Assembly (NCBI RefSeq): GCF_039524015.1 | Contig: NZ_BAAAGF010000005.1 | Span: 186,001-250,000, forward strand | Reading direction: 5' to 3' | DNA from: Gaetbulibacter_B jejuensis | GTDB taxonomy: Bacteria > Bacteroidota > Bacteroidia > Flavobacteriales > Flavobacteriaceae | DNA length: 64,000 nt | Part shown: positions 1 through 8,249 of the stretch, piece by piece | How the letters are laid out: every line of letters begins with the position of its first letter | Position numbering within the stretch: the first letter of the stretch is position 1 | Translations under genes and position numbers: made by a program | Notes under the pieces: model-generated | Databases searched by the model: none | What the model saw: the letters and a program-made list of their open reading frames with translations, nothing else | What the model was told of the DNA's origin: nothing

Positions 1-498
1 TCAAAATAATTGAGGTTAAATCATTGTTAATCAATTTATTAAATACGAATATAATAATTTAATGCTCATATCGTTATGATATTTGTAGGAAAAACCAGCA
101 TCTATTGAAAATTCAAAAAATACTGGTCTTTCATAAAAAGCCTCAAGGAAATTACTTAATCTTTCAGATTTTACCTAAAACTTGTATTGAGTTAGACATG
201 CTCAATAAAAGAACTTAACTCATTCCTAACTAACAGAAGTCAGGGTTAAGTTGATACTTTTTCCTTGAGACGTTGATAACTATATTACTATTGAAATAAT
301 TAAAAATACAACTGCAAAAAGGTAGGTGATAAATATTTTTAAAGGCTAATTCAAATCTATTTTTTCACAATATGAATACAAAGCTTAATGAAACTATAGA
401 ATTTAGTTTTAGTTTGATGCAGACAAACTACCTTTGCAATTGCATCATAAATGAAGCTATTTTGTCGTTAAAAAAAGGTAAAGCCTATAATAGTTTAC
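1..498. other. Gene-free AT-rich left edge
   Basis: No convincing coding region is present. A 61-codon open frame at 372-557 overlaps the end of the AraC-type gene on the other strand and has no family features. The arms CTCAAGGAAA (142-151) and TTTCCTTGAG (260-269) are inverted copies 108 bp apart, so the interval could fold, but I recognise no RNA family. It may hold regulatory sequence for a gene left of the window. Confidence 0.5.
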
Positions 499-1746
499 TC
501 ATTTTTCATTTACTGATTTCAAAAACTGTGAAGGTGTTAGAGAAGTTTCTTTCTTGAATGCTTTATTAAATGTAACCTTATTATTATAACCAACAGCATA
601 AGCAACATCAATAATTTGAGTATTCTTATCGCTTAGCTTAAGCATTTGGATAGCTTCTTCAACTCTAAATTTATTAACTAGCTCAAAAAAGTTCATATTA
701 AAATGCTCATTTATAATCTGAGATGTATTATGGCGAGATGTTTCGAGTTTCTCAGAAAGGCTTTCTAGGTTTAGACTGTTATCCATAAATATTTTATGAT
801 CTACCATAAGCGTAATCAAATTTTGCTTCAATTCATTGGACAACGATTTTGTTAATCCTGATTTTTGATATTTTGAAAAAAACTCAGTATTCTTTAAAAT
901 TATTTCTTTACTAAATACTTTAGGTTGCACTTGAGCCATATAGGAAATATAAAGCACCATTAAAGCCATAGCTACCACTACAATTTGATAAATAAAACTA
1001 TATGCATTAAAAAACAGGCCACTAATTGATATACCATATATAAAATAAGACACTACAAAAAGTACATGCATTCTATACACTCCCTTCTTCCAAAAAACGA
1101 TTGCTTCTAAATTCTTGTATAGTTTAGACTTTGCACTCTTTAAATGATTTTTACTTATCAAAAATCCGTAGATAATTAACGACACTAACTTTGGGATAAA
1201 AACTATATAAAAAAACGAGCTTTCAGTGTACACACTACTTGTCCCTAATTGTATTTTAATTTTTTCTTCTAAAGGCAAACTATACAATGGAAATAAAAAG
1301 AAAAGTAATACCACTGTAGGTAAGAGGTGTAAAGCATCTAATGCTTTAAACTTATGTTGATTATTAATTCTTTTAAAGTAAAAGTACAGTAATGGACCAT
1401 AAAGTAAAGCTACAGAAGCAGACATTAAATAGGTATGCGCATATTTAAGCTGATAATTGGTATTATAAAGCACAAAATCCAATATAAAAAAAGTATGAAC
1501 AAGAATAAAACCACTCATTAAACTTGTACTAACTCTATCCGTATTCTTTGTAAAATTGAGGATTATGGCAACATAAAAACCAATAAGTGCAACGTAGAAA
1601 TATAAAAAGTCTAAAACTCCATACTTTAAATTATAGGAGTCACTTAATTGCGCAACATCAATAGCAGTCATTGAAAAACAATTGGTTATAAACAAAGTAA
1701 AACCAATAGATAAAAGCAACCTTTTTATTTTTAAATGAAATTTCAT
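499..1746 (-). CDS. AraC-type regulator with multi-TM N-terminal sensor
   Basis: 415 residues. The first ~275 residues carry about eight hydrophobic segments, starting with a signal-like stretch at residues 8-25. The last ~110 residues are an AraC/XylS DNA-binding domain with two helix-turn-helix units: SRHNTSQIINEHF in the first, and DVAYAVGYNNKVTFNKAFKKE in the second, with the usual GY..K..FN.AFKK pattern. This architecture (membrane half plus AraC HTH) is common in flavobacteria and suggests a membrane-tethered one-component sensor; the ligand cannot be read from the sequence. It is followed after 115 bp by galE on the same strand, which belongs to a separate unit upstream, so it is probably monocistronic. 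Family assignment is firm and target genes are unknown. Confidence 0.9.
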   Translation of the reverse strand: MKFHLKIKRLLLSIGFTLFITNCFSMTAIDVAQLSDSYNLKYGVLDFLYFYVALIGFYVAIILNFTKNTDRVSTSLMSGFILVHTFFILDFVLYNTNYQLKYAHTYLMSASVALLYGPLLYFYFKRINNQHKFKALDALHLLPTVVLLFFLFPLYSLPLEEKIKIQLGTSSVYTESSFFYIVFIPKLVSLIIYGFLISKNHLKSAKSKLYKNLEAIVFWKKGVYRMHVLFVVSYFIYGISISGLFFNAYSFIYQIVVVAMALMVLYISYMAQVQPKVFSKEIILKNTEFFSKYQKSGLTKSLSNELKQNLITLMVDHKIFMDNSLNLESLSEKLETSRHNTSQIINEHFNMNFFELVNKFRVEEAIQMLKLSDKNTQIIDVAYAVGYNNKVTFNKAFKKETSLTPSQFLKSVNEK

Positions 1747-1860
1747 TAGATTGAATTAGCCTTTTTAAAGTTATTCAATTTAATAATGAAATGCTCTTAA
1801 AAAATTGTTAATACACTGACTAAGTTACTGTTAAATCTTACAGCAATAACAACACACGTA

Positions 1861-2880
1861 TTACAGGTTTCTTATCTTTTTTTCCCAATTCCATGCAGAA
1901 CGCATAGCATCGTCTAAAGTTAGTTCAGCTTTCCAACCTAATTCATTATTAGACTTTGACGTGTCAGCATAAGCTTTTGTAATATCACCTGCACGCCTTG
2001 GAGCAAACTTGTAATTAAGCTTTTCTCCAGACACCTTTTCAAAAGACTTAATAACTTCTAGCACTGAACTGCCTTTACCTGTTCCTATGTTAAAGACTTC
2101 GTAGTTAGAAGCATTGGTTTTATCAATTAGGCGTTGCAACGCAATAACATGAGCTTTTGCCAAATCAACCACATGAATATAGTCTCGTATACAGGTACCA
2201 TCTGGCGTTGGGTAGTCATCTCCAAATACCGAAAGTTGCTCTCTAAGTCCAGCAGCTGTTTGAGTAATAAAAGGCACTAAATTTTGAGGAACACCAAGAG
2301 GTAACTCTCCTATTTTAGCACTCTCGTGTGCTCCAACTGGATTAAAATATCGCAAGGAAATTGCATTGAAATTATCATTAACCTTACAGGTATCTTTAAT
2401 AATCTCCTCTCCTATTTGCTTTGTGTTTCCGTAAGGAGATTCAGCTGGTTTTACTGGTGCATTTTCAAGTATCGGCATAGCATCAGCTTGTCCGTATACT
2501 GTACATGAAGAACTAAAAATAAAGTTAGATGCTTGTAAACCTAAAACCGACTTAAGCATGTATATAAGCGTATTTAAGTTGTTTTCATAATACAACAGAG
2601 GTTTCTCAACACTTTCGCCTACCGCTTTACTTGCTGCAAAATGAATTACACCTACAATATCTTTGTGAGCATTAAAAAATGTTTCAACTTTTAATTTATC
2701 TTTTAAATCTAGTTTTTCAAAGATTGGTGTTTTACCTGTAATTGCTGTAATGCCTTCAAGCACATCTATTGAGGAATTTGAAAGATCATCAATTATTACG
2801 ACTTCAAAACCTTTGTTTTGTAATTCAACAACAGTATGTGAGCCTATAAATCCTAGTCCTCCAGTAACTAATACTTTCAT
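1861..2880 (-). CDS. galE: UDP-glucose 4-epimerase
   Basis: 339 residues, the normal length for GalE. It is an extended short-chain dehydrogenase. The N-terminal Rossmann motif GGLGFIGSH lies at residues 7-15, and the catalytic YGNTK (Y-x3-K) at about residue 150, with the SSSCTVYG stretch in front supplying the Ser/Thr. The CIRDYIHVVDLAKAH and NIGTGKGSSVLEV signatures typical of GalE are present. It interconverts UDP-glucose and UDP-galactose in the cytoplasm, feeding surface polysaccharide or LPS. Its ATG overlaps the stop of the upstream aminotransferase gene by one base (TAATG), so the two are translationally coupled. Assignment to GalE rather than another UDP-sugar epimerase is likely but specificity is inferred. 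Confidence 0.93.
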   Translation of the reverse strand: MKVLVTGGLGFIGSHTVVELQNKGFEVVIIDDLSNSSIDVLEGITAITGKTPIFEKLDLKDKLKVETFFNAHKDIVGVIHFAASKAVGESVEKPLLYYENNLNTLIYMLKSVLGLQASNFIFSSSCTVYGQADAMPILENAPVKPAESPYGNTKQIGEEIIKDTCKVNDNFNAISLRYFNPVGAHESAKIGELPLGVPQNLVPFITQTAAGLREQLSVFGDDYPTPDGTCIRDYIHVVDLAKAHVIALQRLIDKTNASNYEVFNIGTGKGSSVLEVIKSFEKVSGEKLNYKFAPRRAGDITKAYADTSKSNNELGWKAELTLDDAMRSAWNWEKKIRNL

Positions 2881-4016
2881 TAATTGTTGTTTATGAAATT
2901 TATAACTGTATTTGTAATAAAGCTTATTTGTTCATCATCAAGCTCGGTGTGCATTGGTAACGAAATCACTTCTTTTACCAATTGATTGGTAACTTTAAAA
3001 TCAGCTTCGTTATATCTAGAATCCTTATACGCTTTTTGTAAATGCAACGGAATTGGATAATACACACCACATGGTATTCCGTTTTCATTTAAATGTTTAA
3101 CCAAAGCATCTCTGTCAGTATCTAAAACTCTCAATGTATATTGATGAAACACGTGATTATCTTCTGCTCCATCTCTATGAGGAGTAACAATTTTTTCTTG
3201 ACCTTCAAATGCTTTGTCATAAGCATTAGCTGCTTTTATTCTTGCAGAATTATATGTATCTAAGTTTGGCAATTTAGCATTTAAAACTGCAGCTTGAACA
3301 GAGTCTAAACGCGAGTTAACACCTACAACATCATGATGGTAACGCTCATACATACCATGATTTACAATTCCTCTAATAGTATGCGCTAAATCATCATCAT
3401 TAGTAAAAATTGCTCCTCCATCGCCATAACATCCTAAATTTTTTGATGGAAAAAATGAAGTTGAAGCCACATGACCTATTGTACCAACCTTAGCTTTTTC
3501 ACCATTACTGTAAGTATAGGTTGCACCAATAGCTTGAGCATTATCTTCTATTACATAAAGGTTATGTTCTTGAGCAATTTCCATAATTGCTTCCATATTT
3601 GCACATTGCCCAAACAAATGCACAGGAACAATAGCTTTGGTTTTAGGAGTAATCGCTTTTTTAATAGCTTCAATATCGATATTAAAATTTTTCTCATCAA
3701 CATCTACCAAAACAGGTGTCAACTGCAATAACGCAATAACCTCAACTGTTGCCGCAAATGTAAAATCAGCTGTTATAACCTCATCTCCTGGCTTTAATCC
3801 TAATCCCATCATTGCAATTTGCAAAGCATCTGTTCCATTAGCACAAGGAATTACATGTTTTACGCCTAAATAATTTTCTAAATTACTTTGAAACTCATGA
3901 ACCTTTGGCCCATTAATATATGCTGTAGAATCTAAAACTTCTAGTATAGATTGGTCTACTGTAGTTTTAATTTTTTCATATTGACCCTTAAGGTCAACCA
4001 TTTGTATTTTTTTCAT
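2880..4016 (-). CDS. DegT/DnrJ/EryC1/StrS PLP-dependent sugar aminotransferase
   Basis: I chose the ATG at 4016 (MKKIQMVDLKGQY), giving 378 residues; an upstream in-frame ATG at 4049 would add an atypical leader. The fold-type I aminotransferase features are clear: PCANGTDALQIAMMGLGLKPGDEV near the N-terminus, VIEDNAQAIGA with the PLP-contacting Asp, and SFFPSKNLGCYGDGGAI with the Schiff-base Lys. These enzymes transaminate UDP- or dTDP-ketosugars in surface glycan synthesis. It overlaps galE by one base and is divergent from the Kdo transferase gene, which fits an LPS or O-antigen role. The exact sugar is not determinable; WecE-, PseC- or WbpE-like functions are possible. Confidence 0.9.
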   Translation of the reverse strand: MKKIQMVDLKGQYEKIKTTVDQSILEVLDSTAYINGPKVHEFQSNLENYLGVKHVIPCANGTDALQIAMMGLGLKPGDEVITADFTFAATVEVIALLQLTPVLVDVDEKNFNIDIEAIKKAITPKTKAIVPVHLFGQCANMEAIMEIAQEHNLYVIEDNAQAIGATYTYSNGEKAKVGTIGHVASTSFFPSKNLGCYGDGGAIFTNDDDLAHTIRGIVNHGMYERYHHDVVGVNSRLDSVQAAVLNAKLPNLDTYNSARIKAANAYDKAFEGQEKIVTPHRDGAEDNHVFHQYTLRVLDTDRDALVKHLNENGIPCGVYYPIPLHLQKAYKDSRYNEADFKVTNQLVKEVISLPMHTELDDEQISFITNTVINFINNN

Positions 4017-4068
4017 TCGAAATTTGTAATGAGTTGTAGAAAGTGTCAAAAAAACATTTGACGAGTAG

Positions 4069-4099
4069 CGAATTTACAAAATTCAATAACGACAGCCAA
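4069..4099 (-). promoter_or_regulatory. Candidate promoter of the aminotransferase-galE unit
   Basis: Read on the minus strand, TTG (complement of 4097-4099) is followed 20 bp later by TAAATTCG (complement of 4069-4076). This is one base off the Bacteroidota -7 element TAnnTTTG at normal spacing, and leaves a leader of about 45 nt before the ATG at 4016. The same TTCG variant appears in front of the lipoprotein gene at 5500. Confidence 0.5.
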
Positions 4100-4117
4100 T
4101 GAATTTAGTGTAAAGTA

Positions 4118-5380
4118 ATGTATTTTAGCAAAAACATAATTTACGTGGGAATATTGTACAATCTTGGTATTTATTTTTTAGGTTTTATATTACAAATTGT
4201 AGCTTTATTTAATGAAAAAATAAGGCTAGGTGTTAAAGGTCGAAATGAAACATTTAAAAAACTAAACCAACACCTTAAAAAAGAAGACAATACACTTTGG
4301 TTTCATTGTGCTTCGTTAGGTGAATTTGAACAAGGCTTACCAGTTTTTAAAGAACTAAGAACACTTTACCCTAACCATAAAATCGTATTATCTTTTTTTT
4401 CTCCTTCAGGTTATGAAATAAGAAAAAACACCGACGTTGCTGATCTTGTTGTGTACTTACCTTTAGACACAAAAAGTAATGCAAAACGGTTTATAGATTT
4501 AGTAAAACCTGAACTGACCATTTTTGTAAAATACGACATTTGGCCGAATATGTTGAATGCTCTAAACAAACGTAAATTAAGAGCTATTTTAATTTCGGCT
4601 ACATTTAGAAAAAACCAATCTTACTTTAAGTTTTATGGTTCAAAAACTAAAAAGGCTTTACATACATTTGAACACATTTTTGTTCAAAATAAAAGTTCAA
4701 AAACTCTAGCAAACACTCTTGGTTTAAAAAATGTAACCGTTGCAGGTGATACTCGCTTTGATCGTGTTAACAATCAACTTAATCAAGATAACACTTTAGA
4801 CTTTATCTCAAACTTTAAACAAGACAAACTCTGCGTAGTTATTGGCAGCTCATGGCCAGAAGATGAAGAGTTACTCATTAAGTTCATAAATAACAATCAA
4901 AACCTCGATGTTAAATATATTATTGCACCTCATAATATCAAAGCTGCTCAAATTCAAAGTATTACTAAAAAACTAAATGTTGAAACCGTTTTATTCTCAC
5001 AAAAAGAGGGAAAATTACTTTCTAACTATTCAGTATTTGTGATAGACACTATCGGACTATTAAGTAAAATTTATGCTTATGCTGATATTGCTTATGTTGG
5101 TGGTGCAATGGGTAACACAGGCCTTCATAACATTTTAGAACCTGCTGTTTTTGGTGTCCCTATAATCATTGGAAGTAACTATAAAAATTTCCCAGAAGCA
5201 TATGAAATGATTGACAATGGAGGGTTGATTTCTATCAAAAATTTAAATGAATTAGAAGATAAATTACAGTTGCTAATAGAAAATAAAGACAAAAGACTAC
5301 AACAAGGCACAATAAATCTCAACTTTATTAAAAAAAATAAAGGTGCTGTAATCCAAATAATCAATTACATACGTAGATAG
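4118..5380 (+). CDS. waaA: 3-deoxy-D-manno-octulosonic acid (Kdo) transferase
   Basis: 420 residues, normal for WaaA/KdtA. It attaches Kdo to lipid A precursor on the inner membrane. Visible: an N-terminal hydrophobic anchor (about residues 9-28), the glycosyltransferase-N block with WFHCASLGEFEQGLPV and SFFSPSGYEIRKN, then a GT-B C-terminal half with VIGSSWPEDEELL and the donor-site region AYVGGAMGNTGLHNILEPAVFG. Many Bacteroidota homologues begin at the LYNLGIY segment, so the first ~12 residues may not be translated; the ATG at 4118 is the only ATG available. It is transcribed divergently from the aminotransferase-galE pair. The number of Kdo residues added cannot be inferred. Confidence 0.92.
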   Translation: MYFSKNIIYVGILYNLGIYFLGFILQIVALFNEKIRLGVKGRNETFKKLNQHLKKEDNTLWFHCASLGEFEQGLPVFKELRTLYPNHKIVLSFFSPSGYEIRKNTDVADLVVYLPLDTKSNAKRFIDLVKPELTIFVKYDIWPNMLNALNKRKLRAILISATFRKNQSYFKFYGSKTKKALHTFEHIFVQNKSSKTLANTLGLKNVTVAGDTRFDRVNNQLNQDNTLDFISNFKQDKLCVVIGSSWPEDEELLIKFINNNQNLDVKYIIAPHNIKAAQIQSITKKLNVETVLFSQKEGKLLSNYSVFVIDTIGLLSKIYAYADIAYVGGAMGNTGLHNILEPAVFGVPIIIGSNYKNFPEAYEMIDNGGLISIKNLNELEDKLQLLIENKDKRLQQGTINLNFIKKNKGAVIQIINYIRR

Positions 5381-5434
5381 ACTAATATTTTGAATAATCT
5401 TAATAAAAATGTTAATATTTGTTAAAATTTTTCA

Positions 5435-5464
5435 TTGATTATTCATTATAAGTTATTAATTTCG
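5435..5464 (+). promoter_or_regulatory. Candidate Bacteroidota promoter for the Ala/Glu-rich lipoprotein
   Basis: TTG at 5435-5437 and TAATTTCG at 5457-5464 are separated by 19 bp and match the TTTG/TAnnTTTG consensus except for one C. The predicted start lies about 30 nt before the ATG at 5500. Confidence 0.5.
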
Positions 5465-5499
5465 TGTAACATATTTAACACTTAAAACTATTTTAAACA

Positions 5500-5805
5500 A
5501 TGAAAAAATTATTATTACTTGTTTTGGCACTTGGATTGTCATTCACAGCATGTAGAGAAACAAAAGAGAAAGCAGATGAAGCTGGAGATGCAATAGAAAA
5601 CGCAGCTGAAGCTACAGGTGACGCAGTTGAAGAAGCTGTTGAAGAGGCTGGAGAAGCTATGGACGATGCAGCTGATGCAACAGAAGAAGCTATTGATGAT
5701 GCTGTTGACGCAGTAGAAGAAGCAGCTGATTCAGTTAAAGAAGGTGCTAAAGACGCTGTAAACGATGCAGCAGACAAAGCAAAAGAAGCAGTTAAAGGAC
5801 ACTAA
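5500..5805 (+). CDS. Small Ala/Glu/Asp-rich lipoprotein with degenerate helical repeats
   Basis: 101 residues. The N-terminus is a lipoprotein signal with the lipobox LSFTAC, so the mature protein starts at Cys18 and is membrane-anchored. The rest is one long low-complexity helix of A, E, D and K built from degenerate A-x-x-A units (for example DAVEEAVEEAGEAMDDAADA), acidic at first and more basic at the C-terminus. This resembles LEA-like or apolipoprotein-like amphipathic stress proteins; I do not know a characterised function. It stands alone with its own promoter and a strong terminator. The complementary strand is also open (5493-5777) but only mirrors the repeat codons. Confidence 0.85.
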   Translation: MKKLLLLVLALGLSFTACRETKEKADEAGDAIENAAEATGDAVEEAVEEAGEAMDDAADATEEAIDDAVDAVEEAADSVKEGAKDAVNDAADKAKEAVKGH

Positions 5806-5827
5806 TTCTTTTAATGTCTTTAAAAAT

Positions 5828-5860
5828 AAAAGCCTTACATTTCTGTAAGGCTTTTTTTAT
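5828..5860 (+). terminator. Rho-independent terminator
   Basis: Stem AAGCCTTACA / TGTAAGGCTT with a 3-nt loop and a T-tract, 23 bp after the lipoprotein stop. The identical stem-loop recurs at 13218-13251 and 30231-30264. Confidence 0.9.
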
Positions 5861-5896
5861 TTGTCATTATTTTAAGAACTACTATAAATATAAAAT

Positions 5897-6283
5897 TTAC
5901 AACTCATATAATTCAATAGGTAAGTTGTCAGGATCATTAAAGAATGTAAATTTCTTGTTGGTAAATGGATCTATTCTAACACCTTCATGCGTAATTTTTT
6001 TTGAATCTAAGTATTGTAAACTTTCTTCTAAATTATTTACACCAAAAGCAATATGTCGTAAACCTGCCGCTTCTGGTTGCGATACGCGTTTTGGCGGATT
6101 AGGAAACGAAAACAACTCTATTACATATTGATTATTTAATGCTAAATCTAACTTATAAGAATCTCGGTTTTTACGATAAACTTCATTTTTTATGCTAAAA
6201 CCAAGAATGTCTGTATAAAATGCTTTTGACATTTCGTAATTTGAACAGATAATGGCAATATGATGAACGGACTGTAACTGCAT
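5897..6283 (-). CDS. VOC-family (glyoxalase-fold) protein
   Basis: 128 residues with the two-beta-alpha-beta-beta-beta-unit VOC fold: HHIAIICSNYEMSKAFYTDILGF at the start, HIAFGVNNLEESL in the middle and FNDPDNLPIELYEL at the end. These supply the usual His, Glu, His and Glu metal ligands. Such proteins include glyoxalase I and fosfomycin-type resistance enzymes; the close resemblance is to lactoylglutathione-lyase-like YaeR/GloA2 proteins. It is the last gene of the minus-strand detoxification operon, and its start overlaps the stop of the LLM oxidoreductase by one base (TAATG). A role in dicarbonyl or electrophile removal is inferred from the neighbours. Confidence 0.88.
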   Translation of the reverse strand: MQLQSVHHIAIICSNYEMSKAFYTDILGFSIKNEVYRKNRDSYKLDLALNNQYVIELFSFPNPPKRVSQPEAAGLRHIAFGVNNLEESLQYLDSKKITHEGVRIDPFTNKKFTFFNDPDNLPIELYEL

Positions 6284-7248
6284 TATGAATTGAAATTTGG
6301 TAAAACAATATCGGAAATTTTATTTATCGCCTCATCTAAAGGTGTGTCTGATTTTCGTAAATGTAATGCCATATGGTTTACACCTGCCTCTTCGTAAGCT
6401 TTTAATAATTCGGCTAAATGATTAATACCAATTGCACCACCAAAACGATGTGGTTTAAAAGTCGCATTATCATCTTGTAATAGATTTAAATGAAATGCCG
6501 AAATATAAGGTTTACAAGCCTGATCTGTATCGTACAACGCTTCGCACCATCGTTTACGATTTAAATAGGTTTCTTCTGGTGTTCTTGGATAATTAAACCA
6601 ACCATTAGCATTTTTGGCAATCCACTCGAGACTTTGTCCGGAATGTCCTGCAACAACTAGCGGAATCTGATGTTTTGGCTTTGGGTACACAGCAACACCT
6701 TTATTTAAAAACGGATATATGGCCGATAAATCGCTGTTGGTTTTCCAAGCCTCTTGCATAATATTAAGATGATCTCTAAACAATTTTGGTCGCTCTTGAT
6801 AATCTATGCCATACATAGGAAACTCAACAGGTCTATCACCCAAACCTAAACCTAAAATAAGTCTGCTATCACTTAGATGTTCTATAGTAGCAGTTGCTTT
6901 TGCTAGTTTTATAGGTTGATGTAATGGTGAAACTATTGCAGCTGTACCTAACAACACATTTTTAGTTGCGGCAGATAAATATCCTAAATAACTTAAGGTG
7001 TCGAATAACTGTGCACCATCACCAAAATTAGGATCGTAAACGGGTACTTCTCTAATCCAAACTGCAGCAAAACCAGCCTTATCAATTTGTTTAACGTACT
7101 GTAAATGCTTACTTATATCTGGTACGCCAAATGGTCTGTCGTCTTCTTTTCGTTTTTTATCGCCTTCTAAAGACCAATCGTTATCTAACGGAAACTCAAT
7201 ACCAAGCGTCATTTTGCCTGGTGTATATAGTTTATCAAAATTTTTCAT
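6283..7248 (-). CDS. LLM-class flavin-dependent oxidoreductase
   Basis: 321 residues, a bacterial-luciferase-like TIM barrel. The N-terminus has MTLGIEFPLDNDW, then FAAVWIREVPVYDPNFGDGAQLFDTLSYLGYLSAATKNVLLGTAAIV and RLILGLGLGDRPVEF, which are typical of the family, with VAGHSGQSLEWIAKNANGW later. These enzymes are FMN- or F420-dependent monooxygenases or reductases; the substrate is unknown. It lies 58 bp after the aldo/keto reductase gene and overlaps the VOC gene by one base, so it belongs to the same detoxification operon. Confidence 0.88.
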   Translation of the reverse strand: MKNFDKLYTPGKMTLGIEFPLDNDWSLEGDKKRKEDDRPFGVPDISKHLQYVKQIDKAGFAAVWIREVPVYDPNFGDGAQLFDTLSYLGYLSAATKNVLLGTAAIVSPLHQPIKLAKATATIEHLSDSRLILGLGLGDRPVEFPMYGIDYQERPKLFRDHLNIMQEAWKTNSDLSAIYPFLNKGVAVYPKPKHQIPLVVAGHSGQSLEWIAKNANGWFNYPRTPEETYLNRKRWCEALYDTDQACKPYISAFHLNLLQDDNATFKPHRFGGAIGINHLAELLKAYEEAGVNHMALHLRKSDTPLDEAINKISDIVLPNFNS

Positions 7249-7306
7249 AGCAATTTTTTGAATTCAATAACATCAGGTAACTATACAGCTACCTAATGTT
7301 GTTTTA

Positions 7307-8245
7307 TTAAGCATTCCAAATACTGTCTGCGGTATACGGACCGTTTTCAACTTCCCAAAATGTACCATCTATAAAACGATGATTTTTATCTAAAGCTTCA
7401 ATACGTTTCATATCGTCTTCATTTAATTCAAAATGAATAGTATCAAAGTTTTCTTGAAGACGTTTTGGATTAACCGATTTTGGTATTACCGAAACACCAC
7501 GTTGTATATCCCAAGCTAGAAGTACTTGTGCTGCTGTCATGTTATTAGCAGTTGCGATGTCGTTAATAGTCTTGTTTTTCAACAGATTTAATTCGTCATC
7601 ATCATTTGTACCAGAACCAATTGGCGCATAAGCCGTCATGTGAATGCGATGTGCTTTAGCGAATTCTAACAGTTCGTTTTGTTGTAAAAACGGATGCACT
7701 TCTACCTGAAGCATTTCTGGTAAATGTTTAGCATGATCAATAATGTCTGTTAAATCATTTTGGTTGAAATTACTCATCCCAATATGCTTAGTTAAGCCTT
7801 GCTCTAAAGCATCTTCCATACCTTTCCATGTGTCTGTAAGTGGTTTGTCTTCAAGTGGAATAAATTCTTCAGCTTTTTTAGGAAACTCAACGCCTTTTTT
7901 AAAGGCAACTGGCCAATGGATGAGGTATAAATCTAAATACTCTAACTGTAAATCGTTTAAGGTATTTTGTAACGCAGGAATAACGTTTTCTCTTCCATGA
8001 GAATCGCTCCATAATTTTGAAGTAATCCATAAGTCTTCACGTGTAACAATACCTTCTTTAATGGCATCTGCGATAGCGTTTCCTACTTCTTTTTCGTTAC
8101 CATATACTGATGCACAATCAATATGTCTATATCCAATTTTAATAGCTTCGTAAACCGACGTGTACACTTCGTTAGGTTCTGATCTAAAGGTACCAAGACC
8201 TAGAATTGGCATTTCGTCGTTATTTCTAAATTGTAAAGTTTTCAT
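7307..8245 (-). CDS. Aldo/keto reductase
   Basis: 312 residues, a complete AKR barrel. The catalytic tetrad is visible: Asp and Tyr in HIDCASVYGNEKEVG, Lys in WITSKLW and His in YLIHWPV. The NADPH-binding end has SVIPKSVNPKRLQENFD. It reduces aldehydes or ketones with NADPH in the cytoplasm. It sits 4 bp after the MFS gene in an operon headed by a DJ-1/PfpI protein, so an aldehyde-detoxifying role is plausible. Substrate range is unknown. Confidence 0.92.
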   Translation of the reverse strand: MKTLQFRNNDEMPILGLGTFRSEPNEVYTSVYEAIKIGYRHIDCASVYGNEKEVGNAIADAIKEGIVTREDLWITSKLWSDSHGRENVIPALQNTLNDLQLEYLDLYLIHWPVAFKKGVEFPKKAEEFIPLEDKPLTDTWKGMEDALEQGLTKHIGMSNFNQNDLTDIIDHAKHLPEMLQVEVHPFLQQNELLEFAKAHRIHMTAYAPIGSGTNDDDELNLLKNKTINDIATANNMTAAQVLLAWDIQRGVSVIPKSVNPKRLQENFDTIHFELNEDDMKRIEALDKNHRFIDGTFWEVENGPYTADSIWNA

Positions 8246-8249
8246 TGTT

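Noticed and set aside
372..557. 61-codon plus-strand frame at the left edge
   Set aside because: No family features, atypical composition, and it overlaps the end of the AraC-type gene.
5493..5777. Ala/Ser-rich minus-strand frame opposite the small lipoprotein
   Set aside because: It is the mirror of the repetitive A/E codons; the plus frame has a real lipoprotein signal, promoter and terminator.
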